From: Pieris napi
Lineage: Eukaryota > Arthropoda > Insecta > Lepidoptera > Pieridae
Reading direction: 5' to 3'
Assembly: GCF_905475465.1 (NCBI RefSeq)
Contig: NC_062235.1
Location: forward strand, 4,970,001 to 5,034,000
Length of the DNA stretch: 64,000 nucleotides
The notes beneath the pieces were generated by a model that was given only the letters and a program-made list of their open reading frames with translations, was not told where the DNA came from and ran no database searches. The position numbers were made by a program, and so were the translations under genes. Positions within the stretch are counted from its first letter, which is position 1. Every line of letters starts with the position of its first letter. Below are positions 35,150-49,249 of this stretch, piece by piece.

Positions 35150-38100
35150 AGCGCTAAGTGTGATTTGCCGTAAGTCGAACAGAATTGATTTTAGACCCTT
35201 TTCCATTACTTAGTATAAAGATTAAATTCGCTTGCTCGTTCTTATTAAAAGCGATTATCAAAGTGACGTTCATGAGTATTTGACCAACCTGGGATGTAAT
35301 TGCTTGGCACCATAAATTTAAGATATATAATACGTAATATTATGTATAAGATATAAAAATGTAATTTTTTCTCTCTGTTCGTTTGTTTTCGTTTCGTTTT
35401 TTGTAATAATTGTGTAATTTAAAGTTTGTACTGTGGTGTAACCCTTCAGGCACTAGGTGCCTTAGTGGTTTTTTCTGTAATTTTAGTTTATATAAAAATA
35501 TACAGCAATAATTAAAAAAAAGCGTATATATAAATGATATTTCGAATTAGATCGCAATATTTAGAATTTTAGATGAATACCGAAACCACGTTTTAAAAAC
35601 TTCGCAACTGCTATATTTTATTTTTCTTTGTCTCAAGCGCATTGTTACCTATTAAATCACTTTATGAGGGCCAGGGGATGATTGTTTGAATATGCCTTAT
35701 AAGAGAGAGAGACAAAAAAAATAAGTAGAAGAGTAAGAAAAATAAAAAATGTGTCTTAAAAATCCCGAACTCTTTTGTCCTTTACGTTATAGTCAAGAAA
35801 GTGCCGATAATGTAAGTAAAAACGTCTCTAGAATTTATTTAATTAAATAATATAACTAACGAGTTTAATAAACATTCTTACAGTTTAAAAAACATTAACA
35901 AGAACAGTAATTTAAAAAAAAATCAAAACGATTCTCGCAAAAAATTGTTGTTTGTTCCTGTGAATCGATTCGGAAGACCATGTGTGACTATTGAGGATGC
36001 GATGAGCGACGTGACATAAAACCATGGTGTGGCCTGACCATATGAGGCACGGAAGGATTATTAGATTCGCGATTGTTTCCTATAATTGTGTCATTGACCA
36101 GGTTACTTCGCGTGAAGTGTGCGGGGGGTGTTGGGAGGGTGTTAGTACATCGATATTAATCGCAACGTACCAATAAGTTCTTTTTCATAAGTTTCCTACT
36201 ATTAAAAGCTGTCCTATACTGAAACGGAATGTATTCTACTTGTCCAACAGTAGTTTAGTTATAAATTGTATTTATGTAGTAATCATTAAGTCAAGTACCT
36301 AAAATCATTCATATGTCAAATGGTAGACTCTGCCCATCACACAGGGAATCCAATTGTGTGGGCTCTTTAATTTATAAATCCTTTTTGTTATGGAGAGAAT
36401 GTAAGTGCGTGCTCCTATTTCACCAAGCCTCCTGCTGACAGAGGACAAATCTTTGTTTTTAATTTATTTTATCATTATTTATTACTTAAGATGTCATGTG
36501 GAACATGGTGTAATGGTTGCAGCTCCTTACAAACGTTGTGTAAAACAAAAAACTTGGCGATTAAAAAGAGTGGCGGAGAGTTTATTGTCAGTTCTTCTCT
36601 TCCGTTCTACGCCCTTGATTTGAGAACTGGCAGTAAATGTAAAATTAGAAGCATTTAATGTTTATTTCTTTTTGACGATCATAAGTGTACAATACCTATA
36701 TGAATAAATGATTTTTGACTATGTGTAATAAAGTATAATAAAGTGTCAGCCAATATGATTAAATTTTAAAATACAGTACACATAGCGAAGGCACTGCGCT
36801 AATTGTTACGACAGGTGTTATATTGTATGGCAAAACAGTTTTAACGTTTCAGGGAGTTTGATGAACGTGTTACTGTATATTTAGTACCTCAGAGCTAAAC
36901 TTCCTATAACCATACAACAAGTATTATTATGCGTACACGATTGTATGTAACAATATGTAGGAAATCGTCACGGTGTAGAGAGAGGAATGCAGATACGAAA
37001 CGAATATTGATTACACTGACCAATGAGCGTGGCGAATGAATTATATCATCAATATGAAAGGACAATTAATATGCACGTACAGTTGTGGTGTATGCCATGC
37101 AAGTTATTTCAGAAATTGCATGCATAAAAAACGGTGTAAAAGCATGTGCACCATCCTATCGTATCATTTAAATGGATAAATTTCTAGAACACGGACAAAG
37201 ACATAGACAACATTTATTACTAAAAACACACACACACAGAAACATACAAAATAAGAAAACTCCAAAAATGTTTTTCTATTTTTTTTCTATGAAAGAACAA
37301 GGTACGTTTTAATTGTGTAATGCGTGTGTGCTGTGGTTGTAATTGGCCCTGACTCAGCATTATGCTGAGGAGCAGACTGTTTCACAGCGCTGGTCATTCT
37401 GCCAGAGACCAAAAGATATATTTAATTTGAAATAACAAACAATTTTAAATGTGAGACATAAAGATTCATGTTGTAAATGTTATTTAGCCTTTCTGGAGAT
37501 TCTTCATAGTGAAACCGCAACGTGAAGAATATATTATACAATAACGTTTATCGTCCGAGCCATACATAGCCGCCGGTCAATTTTCTATCGATAAATCGAT
37601 TATTATCATCTAATCATTTAGATTTAGAAAGTCGCTTTCTTCTTGTTTATTTAATATTTTGACGATATTGTTATTGCATAACTTACGTAATGAGTATGGG
37701 AATGGAGATAATTGAAAGGTCTTGACATGTACAGTATATTTTAAAAATAGAACACAGAAAATAATTACATAAATGTATACGGAATTCAAAGGATTTACCA
37801 ATAAATATAGTATTTGTGTATATTAATTATTCTGCATAATCTTGTGCACTCGCTAAAAGTCATATAAGCTGCATATGGGAGTACATAATAAAATTCAATT
37901 CCAAAATATCGAACCCGGTGTCAAGGTCGACTTTTTATAGATTTATCGACAAAGCCGTTTTGATTAATTAGAGATGTATTTAAACACGCATTGAATTGGC
38001 TACGGTTGAGTCATGCGCATGATTCACGCTATGATTTAATATTTTTATGATTTTTAAGTAACAAAAAAGTGTTTTGCTACGAGTAAAATTTTAAAATTCA

Positions 38101-38920
38101 AAAATTACTGTAAGGATTTTACAGTATTGTCTCTATAGCAAATGCGTTTTAATCGAAAAATCAATATTTTCATCGAAGAATGATAAAATGTTGACGTATT
38201 GAAAATTGTTTGAATTCGGAAATTGATCAGCCATCTGCCATATTTTTTAAAGTCCATAAACGGGGTAATTAAATAGGATTAATATACGTACCACAGCCCA
38301 CATGCTATGTATGCGCACAGATCAAGGAACTCCTAGCTGGTCCGTGAATGGTTGACTATTGTCGATGGTAACTAAATAATACCTGAAAAGACTAAAACAG
38401 TAATAATTAAAAATTAAATCATCTTCAAGATCCATTGGTTTTCATCTTATCTATAAAATGCCAATTTCATATCTTCTTTTCAACGCCTATAAACTTGATA
38501 AATGACCGCGGTGTTTTTAATCTGTATTCGATAACCGATATTAATTAATAGTCTGTGATGACATTTGTGATGTCACCGATCTTGATGAACAATCTAGAGG
38601 ACAAAAATAATTGGCGATGGTTATGAAATATGCATGGAATGACGAAAAAACTTAGATCAAGTTATTAGTTATTGCGCGTTATAATTATTAATTATAATTA
38701 ATGGAAAATTATATGATTTTTTTTTATTTTCTTATTTCATTTAAATAGATTTTGCACATCCATATAAAAAAGCACCATGAGGAGCTAACAGAGGCCATTT
38801 TTCTCTTAAATAAATTATAACATTATAATTGGTCCATGTTATTTCGCTAAACTAGCTTATACGAATTTTGTTTATAATTTAAAACAACTAACTCAAATTT
38901 GTTAAGTTTAGTTTGTTTTT
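35150..38920. other. Large pigs intron, third part
   Basis: A LINE tail at 36560 and possibly another at about 35380-35500 (GTGTAACCCTTCAGGCACTAGG). Otherwise AT-rich and without a gene. Confidence 0.45.
36560..36715 (+). repeat. Another LINE 3' tail
   Basis: GTTCTTCTCTTCCGTTCTACG, GAGAACTGGCAGTAAATG and TATATGAATAAATGATTTTTGA match a LINE tail pattern I recognise from lepidopteran genomes. The class is not proven. Confidence 0.5.
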
Positions 38921-39141
38921 ATAGAACAGGGGGCAATCGGGCAGGAGGCGCCCATGGACATTCTCAATGTCAGAGGGCTCGCGAGTGCGTAGCCGGCCTT
39001 TTAAGAATTGGTACTCTCTTTTCTTTAAGGACCCTAAGTCGAATTGGTTCGGAAATACTTCAGTGGGCAGCTGGTTCCACATAGTGGTGGTGCGCGGCAA
39101 AAATGCCTTGTAAAACGCTCAGTTGTGGAACGGCGGAATTT
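38921..39141 (-). pseudogene. LINE family 1, reverse copy with ORF C-terminus
   Basis: The minus strand encodes a short ORF piece (RTTTMWNQLPTEVFP, LGSLKKREYQFLKGR, then a poor tail), the typical end of a CR1/Jockey-type ORF2. It is followed by the family 3' tail. This is the longest protein-coding trace of the family in the window. Confidence 0.75.
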
Positions 39142-40600
39142 GCAATACTCTTCTTAATATCTCGTAAATATATTATTTAATTATGTACGTACTGTGCGGT
39201 CTTAAGTCTCTGGCACTACCTGTTTACCATAGATTATGCAAACATTGCCGAATTTTTTCATATGCGTTTGTGCAGTGAGCAGTTATTTATTGCAGTAGTA
39301 AATCGAAAAGATATAGCCGATTTATGAGTCAATTCGTAAACAAATCGACGTATTTATATGCAGGCGACGTTGGTAAATACAACATTTTACTTAATTTATG
39401 TAAAAATTGTCTGAATATTTATAGAACTTTAATAAACATGTCGTCCTTATCTTTATACTTTTAAAATTCCCAACCAAAAATAAATTTTGTAAATAAAATC
39501 TAAGGCTAGATCTAAACTAACACAAGCTTAACCAAAATCGAAGGTCACTAGAAATAGTGCTCGAAGGTCGTACCTGGCCGTGGGCGGGCGGTCCGAGCCG
39601 TGGGCGGGTGTCGCAACCGATACAATTACTAACCTGCTCACACTTATTTGCATAGTTGCCTAACGTTATCTGATAATATGAAAAGAGTGTTTGGGTAGTG
39701 TCAATGACCTCCTTCTGTCAAATTAATCTTATTTAAGATTCGCGGCCAAGCTTATACGGTCCTACACCTGTATAGATGACTATATATGATAACACGTTTG
39801 TTACGTTAATTAATAAGAGTAATTTGAAAAAGTGTTACAAATTCTATATTAACTTTTATCGTTTGTGTCTATCACGATTACAATTTATACACATATACCA
39901 ATATTCACAAGTTAATATAGTAAGAGATTTTTTTCAAACTTTCAACTAACAATTGTATTTATTGTTTCAGGTAAGATCCATAATGAAAAATTAATCTATC
40001 ATCGTGTTGGGTAACGTCGAAAAACTTTAATTGATTTAAAATCAATGCAATATACTGTATACAAAAGTAATTTTATTAATTGAAATTATATTTTTCTATT
40101 AAATAGAAATGCTACATGTTTTATGGAAAATCATCGCATAATAAATAGCTTTTATACATTCAAAAAAGGTTTACAGTATAAACGTAGTAAAACAAAAGCG
40201 AATAAAATCAGAATTCAGCCATGAGACGCCATAAAAGTCGATGAGTTAATATACCTTAGCCGTGAACGCAGGCGCCAACATAGCCGGTACAGCCCTGCGA
40301 TTCTGTAACTCACTTTTCGAACTCACACAGCGGTTTTCGCATCGCATTGCGAAGTGGGCTGAAGTGTCTTCAGACAAGAGCACAAAAAGCTTTATCTATT
40401 TTCCATTTTTTAAATATTCATAACTCAATAGTAGATTTTTTATTTCAAGATATTTTTGGATAGGTAGAAAATCACACCAAATATGGTGAAAAAAGGTGTG
40501 TTTAGTAATGTCAACTCTACTAGTGCTACAGAAATAATATGCGTTCATATAAGCTATTACAATATACATATATATCTGTGTTTTGATTTCATTAAGCCTA

Positions 40601-40831
40601 TTATTTTGTTCTACAACAAAAAAAATTGGCACTTATTTCACATATTTCTTTATAGGTAAGTACTCGTAGATGATCAGTTTTCCGTGCCTTTAAGGCAAAA
40701 ACAGGCAATGCAAGGCAGAAATAAATATTGTTTGACCCATCAAACAAACGAAGCTTGACGGCTGGGTCACGTACGTGGTTAATTAATAAAAGGGGTAATG
40801 TTTCAAGGGTTTTATTGCTTATAGGAGCCAT
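40601..40831 (-). other. Unrecognised open frame in the pigs intron
   Basis: Seventy-six codons with balanced composition (ETLPLLLINHVRDPAVKLRL, ALKARKTDHLRVLTYKEICE). There is no domain I can name and no splice context. It may be the trace of a mobile element. Confidence 0.25.
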
Positions 40832-41063
40832 AAGGTCACGACTAAATGGTCAGTTGACACGAAACGCGATAGCAAATATTTTGACCTGGTTTTAATTTGG
40901 ATAAAAAAGTTGTGGTACCTTTTATAATAGCGTTATTCTTTTGTTATTTATTTGAGTTCTAATTGGATTAAATGCGCGGTAAGTTTAGATGAAATATTTT
41001 AAGACAATGTACCTGTTCCAGTAAGGATAAGATTTAGAAAACAGACTTAGCGGTAAGTGTGAT

Positions 41064-41103
41064 TCCCGTATGTCAAACACGTATTTAATTTTGACATACG
41101 GGA
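41064..41103. repeat. 14-bp perfect hairpin
   Basis: TCCCGTATGTCAAA and TTTGACATACGGGA, 12-base loop. A similar GTCAAA...TTTGAC plan occurs at about 34220-34300, so both may be tiny fold-back elements. Confidence 0.7.
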
Positions 41104-41671
41104 GTCGTTGTTCGCTGTTGTGACGTGTGTTTCACTAATAGGCACATTCGTTCCAAGACGAGGTAATACTCAAGACAATACCCTCTTTCTGACTACAATT
41201 TTTACATAGAACATCGTAACAATGGTAAAAAACACTGTACTATCTTTAATCAACATTTTATTATTCATACAAATTTAAATTATTTTACGCGGCCACTTCA
41301 AGGTCGTACAAACGTATATTTTACTAAATTTAACCATTGCTAAAAGCATGCAGAGTTATTTCATAGGAAAAACTACTTTAGTTTTTTTCGTGTCTTGACG
41401 ATTTCTTAAAACTTTCCTTGCCATAAAATCAAGATGATTCATGATGAAAACAATTTGGGCCGCAATCAAACCGATTGTCTCGTTCACAGACAATACATTT
41501 AATTAAATAATGTGTCATTGTGTAAATTGGTTTTGGCTGTTACCTGTTTATTTAGGTGATTACATGAAATGATTTATAGTAGAAAAAAATATTTAATATT
41601 TTATTAAAGTTAACACATAAAAAAGCCTGTATTTATTCTAATTTAAATTATAGATATTTACTTATAACATA

Positions 41672-41892
41672 GAGCTGTAGTGGAATCAGCGTGCGACTCT
41701 CATTCCTGAGGTCGTAGGTTCGATCCCTGGCTGTGCACCAATCGACTTTCATTATATGTGCGCATTTACTATTCACTCGAACGGTAAATGAAACCATCGT
41801 GAGGAATGATCATGAAGCAGATCACGATGATTTCCTGATGAGAAATCTGAGGCACAGACCTAAAAAGGTTTTAGGGCCACTGATTTTTTTTT
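41672..41892 (+). repeat. tRNA-derived SINE
   Basis: A clear B box, GGTTCGATCCCTGGCTGTGC, follows the A-box region. The copy ends AGGGCCACTGATTTTTTTT. An internal piece is missing compared with 47557. Confidence 0.8.
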
Positions 41893-42459
41893 ATTTTTTT
41901 CTTTAGATAAAATATTATTATGAAATATTCGTTGTGATAAGTTATAGAAAAACAAAACCGGTTGAAAATAACAAATTTTCTTAAAACCCAATGTTACTAC
42001 CGACCAAAATATGTATCTATGTTAGTAATATTTTAAAGCAAACTACGCATTATAAGGATAAAATTAAGGCATAAATCACAACTCAGCGATTGTTTAGCAT
42101 TACAAATTCTGATGATGGCGCGACAATGGTGTCTAGACAAGTGACAGCACCGAACCGAGGAAATGTCATAGCGACAGCTGTCAAATTCATATTGACAGCT
42201 GAGCAGTTGAATTTATTATGCTACCATTATGGTATGGCATGCTATACATATGGAAAAAATATTATCTTTGTTAAAGATTGAATAATAGTTCCTTTACGAC
42301 AAGTTATAGGTTAGCAACAGTAGGTAGGTAAGCAAGCAACCGTTAACAAAAAAAGCCACAAATTTTGGTAACAAAACACTGTCCTTTTTTTTATACTTTA
42401 AACAATTTAATTATATTAATGTAAATTCCACGTTATAGTTTTTGCATTTGAATAGGACT

Positions 42460-42590
42460 TTTGAAGTTATACTTCTTTAGGTGCGTTATGAAAAATTGAT
42501 GAGAGTGAAATTATACGATGCGCGCGCACCGTGACACAAAATTAACAGGATGAAGTTGCCCACGGAAGATGCTACGGCATTAGACATAAT
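42460..42590 (+). repeat. GAAGTTATACTTC-type element end
   Basis: It shares TTGAAGTTATACTTCTTTAGG, AAAAATTGATGAGAGTGAAA and TACGATGCGCGCGCACCG with 4684-4999 and 51278. The opposite end was not found. Confidence 0.55.
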
Positions 42591-43208
42591 TTTAAAACAA
42601 CATTCGAATAATAATAGAATTTATGTTACACATAATGTAAGAGAATAATAATAAATATTTATTTTTTTAATTTTTCAAATGTAAACTGAACTTTATTGAC
42701 TATGATGACTCCTTATCCAGTCATTGATTATTTAATTGTAATTAATTATTTGCATGCAATCAAAAACTATTTTAAATACATACATAAGTACACGCACCCT
42801 TTTTTTAATGTAAAAGAGTCCTCAAAAACAATATTAAGTTCGTTTATGATTAGGACTACCAAACTGTTTGTTAACTTGAGTATAATATAACGAGTTAAAC
42901 ATTACCAGCCTGGAAGTTGAACTTTCTTTGGCCCTATGCCCATACATGTTTCGAATTAGGGCGTCACTTGCGGTACCATTGAATTTGGAGGTAACAGTAC
43001 CCACCTACGCCCTTTTCTATCATCTAGTGTGGGTCTCTTTGTAGTGTCGCCTTCATTAGCGTATTGTTTATGATAGTAAAAGTAGCGCATTTCAACCGGA
43101 AAGCGGAGGTTTTTGACCAAATTCGGAATTCAAAATGAACCATACCGATGTCGTAAAAGAAGTCTATAAAGGCAAATCTCGTAAATTGTTTTATTTGGAA
43201 TCAATTAT

Positions 43209-43355
43209 ATATTAATAACGGACCCGATAGACGTTTTACCTATATACACGTCGTAAATATAACCATTCCCAATTCCACAATACAAAAAATTTCATCATAA
43301 TCGGTCCAACCGTTTAGAAGTTTAATTACAATTATACGCACAGAAGATTTATACA
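43209..43355 (-). mobile_element. Decayed relative of the 221-bp Helitron
   Basis: It shares GGACCC..AGACGTT at the left, CCATTCCC in the middle and AAAAAATTTCATCATAATCGGTCCAACCG at the right with 52637-52857, all in the same orientation. The ends are degraded. Confidence 0.5.
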
Positions 43356-43704
43356 AACATTGATTTTTAACGTTAAAAATTTGAATGAATTATCAAATTA
43401 AATTAATTTGATAAAACCATTTTTGAATTACTGTAACAAAAAACAATAACTAACCTTAAAATATAATAACTAAAATATATTATTAAAAGGAGTCCTATTA
43501 TCAAATTTATCAGATCATTATCGGATAAGCGCAGATCACATGCATTACGCACTCATAGAAGTGTTGCCCTGACCTAAAGACTAATGGAAATGTTTAGTTG
43601 ATTTTTATCTCGGGGTACAAACAAAATACAGTAGTGCTACATCCTTTGGCCAGTCAAAAATCCTACGTCTTCTGAATTTTTTACGTGTTCATTTGTTTTT
43701 CCTA

Positions 43705-43870
43705 ATAGGCAAGTAAAAGATCATCACTCTGTGATTTTCTCAAGATGTTTCCCTTCACCGTAGGAGCGAGTGTTATATGCTGATAGACAAAAAATCATTC
43801 GTTCACAGCCCGGATTCAAACCTAGGACGAGAGTCGAACGCTCAAGCCACAAGGCCTCTGATTTGAGCCA
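43705..43870 (-). repeat. tRNA-derived SINE, reverse, 5' half
   Basis: Read on the minus strand it gives GGCCTTGTGGCTTGAGCG, CGACTCTCGTCCTAGGTTTG and GTGAAGGGAAACATC. These match the 5' half of the family. The 3' half is absent. Confidence 0.65.
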
Positions 43871-44390
43871 ATCTTGGTAAATGCTTAGGCAATTTATAAT
43901 AATCATAATTCTATAATATATTCATATAGTACCTATAAACCTACTTAATTCAAACAAACGATCGTCCTTCAATAAAAACACACCCAATACTGTATTCCAT
44001 AAATTGTAGAGTAATTGTAAATGTCACTTTGTAAGCGGGTAGATTATAGGTAAATTATGCTTTATTGACTTGCTTTAGACGCTTTAGATATTGTTACTGT
44101 AGATTTATGTGTTTTGCCACTTGCCATATTGACGTATTCGATTACGGTGATATATAACGATAATAACATGGCATAAACAGTGCGAGACAATTGCGGATAC
44201 GGTAGACCTTTTAACACAAACATTCATTCACACACGTGCACACATGATTGCTAAATAAATTTGGCAAAATTTTGTTTAAATATTCCTCGTTTGTTTCACC
44301 TCGGAAGAGTCTAATCAACCCCCAACACATATATTTCTTAGTAGTCGTAATAATCCTACACTAGAATTCCAGTCCAGCGTTTCCAGTATG

Positions 44391-44716
44391 CAGTGGCGTA
44401 ACAATAGGGTGGCAGGGCTGGGAAAATGCCACGAGCCCCTGACCCAAGAGGGCCCTGCCCAAGAGATATTGGATGAATGTGAAGTCTCCAATACGCATTG
44501 GGCCAGCGTGTGGACTACAGACCATTCCCTCTCGCCTAAGAGAGGAGGCCTATGGCCATTAGTGGGTCTTATACATTATACATCGTGTAATTGAGTACGC
44601 TGAAAATCGCGTATTTTATTAAAATTAAACTGAGTACAACGTCACAATTTTTACTGATAGGGCCCCATCAAAAGAATTTGCCACGGGCCCCAGATGGTAT
44701 AGTTACGCTGGCAGTG
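44391..44716. mobile_element. Nested insert: RTE-type LINE tail inside a TIR element
   Basis: The outer ends (AGTGGCGTAACAATA at left; TATAGTTACGCTGGC at right) form an imperfect inverted repeat, with GCCACGAGCCC and GCCACGGGCCCC as inner matching blocks. Between them, 44470-44580 has GTGAAGTCTCCAATACGCATTGGGCC and a GGAGGCCTATGGCC block that resembles the common 3' tail of RTE LINEs. The short open frame here is a by-product. Confidence 0.5.
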
Positions 44717-44719
44717 TGT

Positions 44720-47540
44720 TTAATTAAAAAATATACTAATTAAAACTCTATATATAGTAAAATGTTCCATTTGTTGTTTTCTAGCTGAAAAGGTAAGTGA
44801 AAATATCATATTAAGGCGAAACGAACGGTTAAAATATAGTTTAATTTAAATCAGTAAAATTTATTTAAACCCAGTTCTAAATATAAATCAGTAAATTTCG
44901 TGTTAGTCACATGATGGTCATAGTATGAAAAGCGAGACGGCACACATTAAACACTAAAAATTAATGTTATTAATAATTGCTCAAAGACCGAATAAAATAG
45001 ATGTAAGCACCGATAGAATTTTGACAGTGACCTCTCTAACTTGACCCCAGCGATCGTTAGCCAAAAATGGCTAACAAGTGAAAAGGTGAGGGTCCCGAGA
45101 CCCGTCGTGGGAACGACCAATTATATGCGGGTCACAGTTTATCATACGACAAAACTTATAGGGTGACCAATGTTACGACACCCAATAATAAAGCCAGTAG
45201 ATAATAATTATTTTTTAAGAACGAACGAATTACAATTTAATGGAATGAGCGAAGTCCCATTGATGCTTTAATTTTAAAGTTATAGCTATACGTTCTTGCT
45301 ATCATAAAAAATCACTTGATTCTATAAATAACGGAATTTAAAAAAAAATTACTGACTTAAAATTTTAGTCATCTAAAGAGGAAATGATGATATAATACAT
45401 TTACTCAGAAACATATACTAAACAACTTTGTAAACTATCCTAAAAACATTAAACTTATACTCACCGAATATCTCGATCACGATCAACTAGCGGCGATTTA
45501 CAAAGAATCAGCGCGATAGATCTACGCGGGCGCAAGATAATATGCATACAATTACTTTAGTTTATTTATTACATTCTAATGTACACAGTTGGACAGATAT
45601 TTAATAGTTGTATTTCAAATATGTTTTTCTTTATTTTGTGCGTAAGTAAATTTTTTTATATTAAAAGTTCTATCTTAACTTAACTTATGTTAGGTTTAAG
45701 ATTTAAGTAATAGAGAGATAGATTTATTTTTTTGCATGATTATGGAGTTAAACAAATTCACCATTAAGCGTATTCATACTATGATTTTTATTACACGATA
45801 AGACTGTAATCGTCTATATAGTACGATAAATTCAACTCAGCGTTCAGCTGCGATGGTGGTGTAATGGTCAGCATAGTTGCCTTCCAAGCAGTTGATCCGG
45901 GTTCGATTCCCGGCCATCGCAGATATTTTTGCCTTTTTTATTTTTTTTACCACTATTTAATGTTTATTTAATACAAAACATAATAAAAAATACAACTTGT
46001 ACAATTTAGTTGACCTTAGTAGAAAACAGGTTTTGCGATACCAGCAATACGAGGTTTTGTTATGAACTAAAGCTAAACTAGGTTTCCTGGTTAGACAATA
46101 ATTAAAATAATGTCATTATGTTTTTGTCTTCGGTGTATTTTATTGAAATTATAATGTTTTAGTATTTAGTAATAATAATAGTAAAATACACAATCATACA
46201 ACTGGACAAACTATTTGGAACATAAACACTCCAGCAGTGTTATTTAAAAATACCCATACCATGAAAAAATCAGTAATCACAACGTACATATACAAACAGT
46301 AATTTAATAAACGTCTCCATATAACTGAATCACTCCCTAAATGGACATAATAACAGCCTCATTATCGAAATAACATCTCTGATTCGTCACATCACGCCAA
46401 AAAAGGTGTTAAAAGGTGCTGTTATCGAGTTCCAACTCATTCATCAAACTGACATTTCCGTAATTAATTTAAAATGCTGGACGTCCGACCTTGACGGGCG
46501 CCCCGTGTAGAATGGCGCTTCAAGGACAGTGCAATGTACTAGCAAAATTGCTAATTGACGGTAGGCTTATAATTCGGTTGTTAGATACGGCTGTATTCAA
46601 AGATGAATAAGTTTAGTTCTTTATTTTTATTAGAATATGTATATTAGTAAATAAAACGCAATCAAATATTCTGTACTGGATAAAATCATTGATGTTGCCA
46701 ACATTTATATTTTAGCTACTTAATTGTTATGCCATTTTGAAATCAATTTCACTTATGAGCGTATATACCTAGGTGTGTCGAATAGCGTCAAGTTACGTCC
46801 TAGGTTTTATCGCAAATAATTTGTCTCCTGTCGAATAAAGCATTGATATAAATGGTTAACTAAATCGGCCATGAATCACGATCCAATCGGCTCCTGATTG
46901 TAGAATGGAACCCCGTGGGAATTGTTATGACATTTCTATGATTTACACTCATATTTGAGACTCGTTTTATTGGTATGTACTTATTGTGTGACCAGTTGCT
47001 GACTTATAAGTCTCGTAACTGGCGAAAAATAAGAATGATTGAGGACAATGAAGTTGAAGAAGTTGACAGTGAATCTCTGGAAGTTGCAATCTTCTGGGCT
47101 TTTTAAGAACCTGTAAGATGTTCACCTAATTTGGCCAAAATGATCTGGAGTTGCGGTTCGTGTAAACGAATAAGGCCTCGAGTGCAAAGGGTATATTCGT
47201 TGAAAGAAACAGAATGATGAAAATTTTTAATTGGTACCTACTTTGATGATTTATCTCTGCATTTTTCTACATTAATTACTTTATTATGATGAACATGCCT
47301 CTTGAGATAATGTATAATTATGCGCTGACAGTAAATTTCACTTGCAATGCTGTTTCTTTGTTTAATTAAAACATTTGTTACAAGGTCTTGATATGTCGCC
47401 AAGTTGATGGCTTCCTCATCAGAAACCTTTAATTTGGCTATCTTGCCTTGATCTTCAGTAAAATTTTGAAATATATGTAAGCAGTTACGGTTACGCAGCT
47501 TATGAAATACCTACAATTGATAATTAAATTCCAGGGAAAT
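44720..47540. other. Large pigs intron, part around the tRNA
   Basis: Apart from tRNA-Gly nothing was identified. Moderately GC-rich patches near 45060-45120 and 46480-46540 have no open frame. Confidence 0.45.
45850..45921 (+). tRNA. tRNA-Gly(TCC)
   Basis: The 72-base gene folds cleanly. The acceptor stem is GCGATGG/CCATCGC with discriminator A, the anticodon loop is CTTCCAA (anticodon TCC), and the T arm is CCGGG-TTCGATT-CCCGG. A T-run about five bases downstream is a normal RNA polymerase III terminator. It lies inside the large pigs intron, on the same strand. There is no intron, mismatch or SINE tail, so I take it to be functional and not a relic. Confidence 0.96.
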
Positions 47541-47556
47541 AATAGGGAATGGAAAT

Positions 47557-47852
47557 GAGCAGTGTTGGCCTAGTGGCTTCAGCATGCGACTCTCATACCT
47601 GAGGTCGTAGGTTCGATCCCCGGTGCACAGCACCAATGGACTTTATGTCTATGTGCGCATTTAACATTTGCTCGAACGGTGAAGGAAAACATCGTGAGGA
47701 AGCCGACATGTCTTAGACCCAAAAAGTCGACGGCGTGTGTCAGGCACTGGAGGCTGATCACCTAATTGCCTATTAGATTTAAATATGATCATGAAACAGA
47801 TACACAAAATCTGAGGCCAAGACCTAAAGAGGTTGTAGCGCCACTGATTCAT
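47557..47852 (+). repeat. Most complete SINE copy, with target duplication
   Basis: This copy runs from GAGCAGTGTTGGCCTAGTGG through the B box GGTTCGATCCCCGG to GTAGCGCCACTGATTC. A 9-bp duplication, GAATGGAAA, flanks it (47547-47555 and 47864-47872), with a short AT-rich tail before the second copy. The tRNA-like head gives an internal RNA polymerase III promoter. Confidence 0.85.
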
Positions 47853-48370
47853 TTATTAATATAGAATGGAAAAAATTATGGTGCAAAGTATACAGAAATT
47901 CACTGAAAGTCCTTATAGGCGAGGCGAGTCGTGTAATCGCGCAGTGCTACATTCACAATTCTTCCGTGATTATCTTCCTCAACAAACCTTTCGTTGAAAT
48001 CAGACCTAGAATCTCAGGATGAAACTCACTTATGCTATACCAAAGCCACAGATTCGGTTTTATTTAAAAATAAATAAGTATCTTTATATCACAGTCACTC
48101 TTTACGAAATCAACAGAAATCGTATTTATGACATCCTTCTTGCACCATTCCCCAGTAAAAAAAACAATTAAGACTGTTGTAACAACCGTAAACAAACATA
48201 AAATAATAAATTGCGAATCATTAATATTATAATTAACGAGTGACGCCAAGTTTCACGATTTGCAATTAAAATGTGAACATGATTGTAATGATTATTAGCG
48301 GGAAACTAAAAACCTTGTCACAATACAAATTTATATTCAACATAAAAGGTTTTTTTTATAATAATAAAAA

Positions 48371-48414
48371 GTGCGTCCGTACAAAGTACACATGTCTGAA
48401 GTGAAACTTCTTTG
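48371..48414 (+). repeat. 5' end of the GAAGTGAAACTTC-type element
   Basis: GTGCGTCCGTACAAAGTACAC and CTGAAGTGAAACTTCTTTGG match the first 45 bases of the copies at 59451 and 62250. The remainder does not. Confidence 0.5.
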
Positions 48415-49249
48415 GCAAACTAATTTTTAAGTCTTGTTCATATTTATACAAATCTAAAACTTTAGATTTCCGGGACTTATAGGGTGGGAAAAAGGAAAAT
48501 ATCTTAGGAATTTAATAAATTCAATTGTCATTGAAATATTAAAAGTGTCGAAAATTAATACAAATTATAAATATATATAATTAAAAAAAAACACGTGGCA
48601 TTTTAATTTACAATTCGTCATTTGGTATTTCAATAAATTATTTTGCATAAAATATAAAATACTAATAATATGGTAATTCCCCTTCTCACACTCTCAATAG
48701 GTCTCAATCGCTATCTCCCTTTTCTTCGACAAAAACGCTGCACATTTCTATGTCTAACTCTGATATTTCCCCATTCATGATCAGTCTCGGAGTCTTTGGG
48801 CTTTAGCCTTCATGTTGGGTTCGCCTATAAGGTCCTCGTTTACGATGCAATAGTACTTACATAATAAGTTTTCCGTGAGTATTTATCTAGAAAAAATTCA
48901 ACAAAAAGTAAACCTACTAAGCTCTCCGTATAAATTCTAAATACCTAATAGATATTATTATGATAGTCATGCTTCGATAATTTATTGAAGTAACGAGTAT
49001 TGATCGAATACAATAATTATAGCATATCGTTATGCGGCGCCGGCGCATGGCGCAACCGACAAACTGTTCTAATGAGATGGAAAATATATAGAGTATGTCA
49101 CATTAAATAAAAAAAAAATGATTTAAATTTATATTCGTTTAATGTTTGTTATGATATAATTAACAGCTACATACAGATATATAATTATTTATCTGTATAA
49201 TTACTCAAAATTGGAAAATTATTATTATTTTCTAGTCGTGTCTCCCAGT

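Noticed and set aside
47579..47852. Short open frames on the minus strand
   Set aside because: They lie wholly within the SINE at 47557-47852 and reflect its tRNA-like sequence, not a protein.
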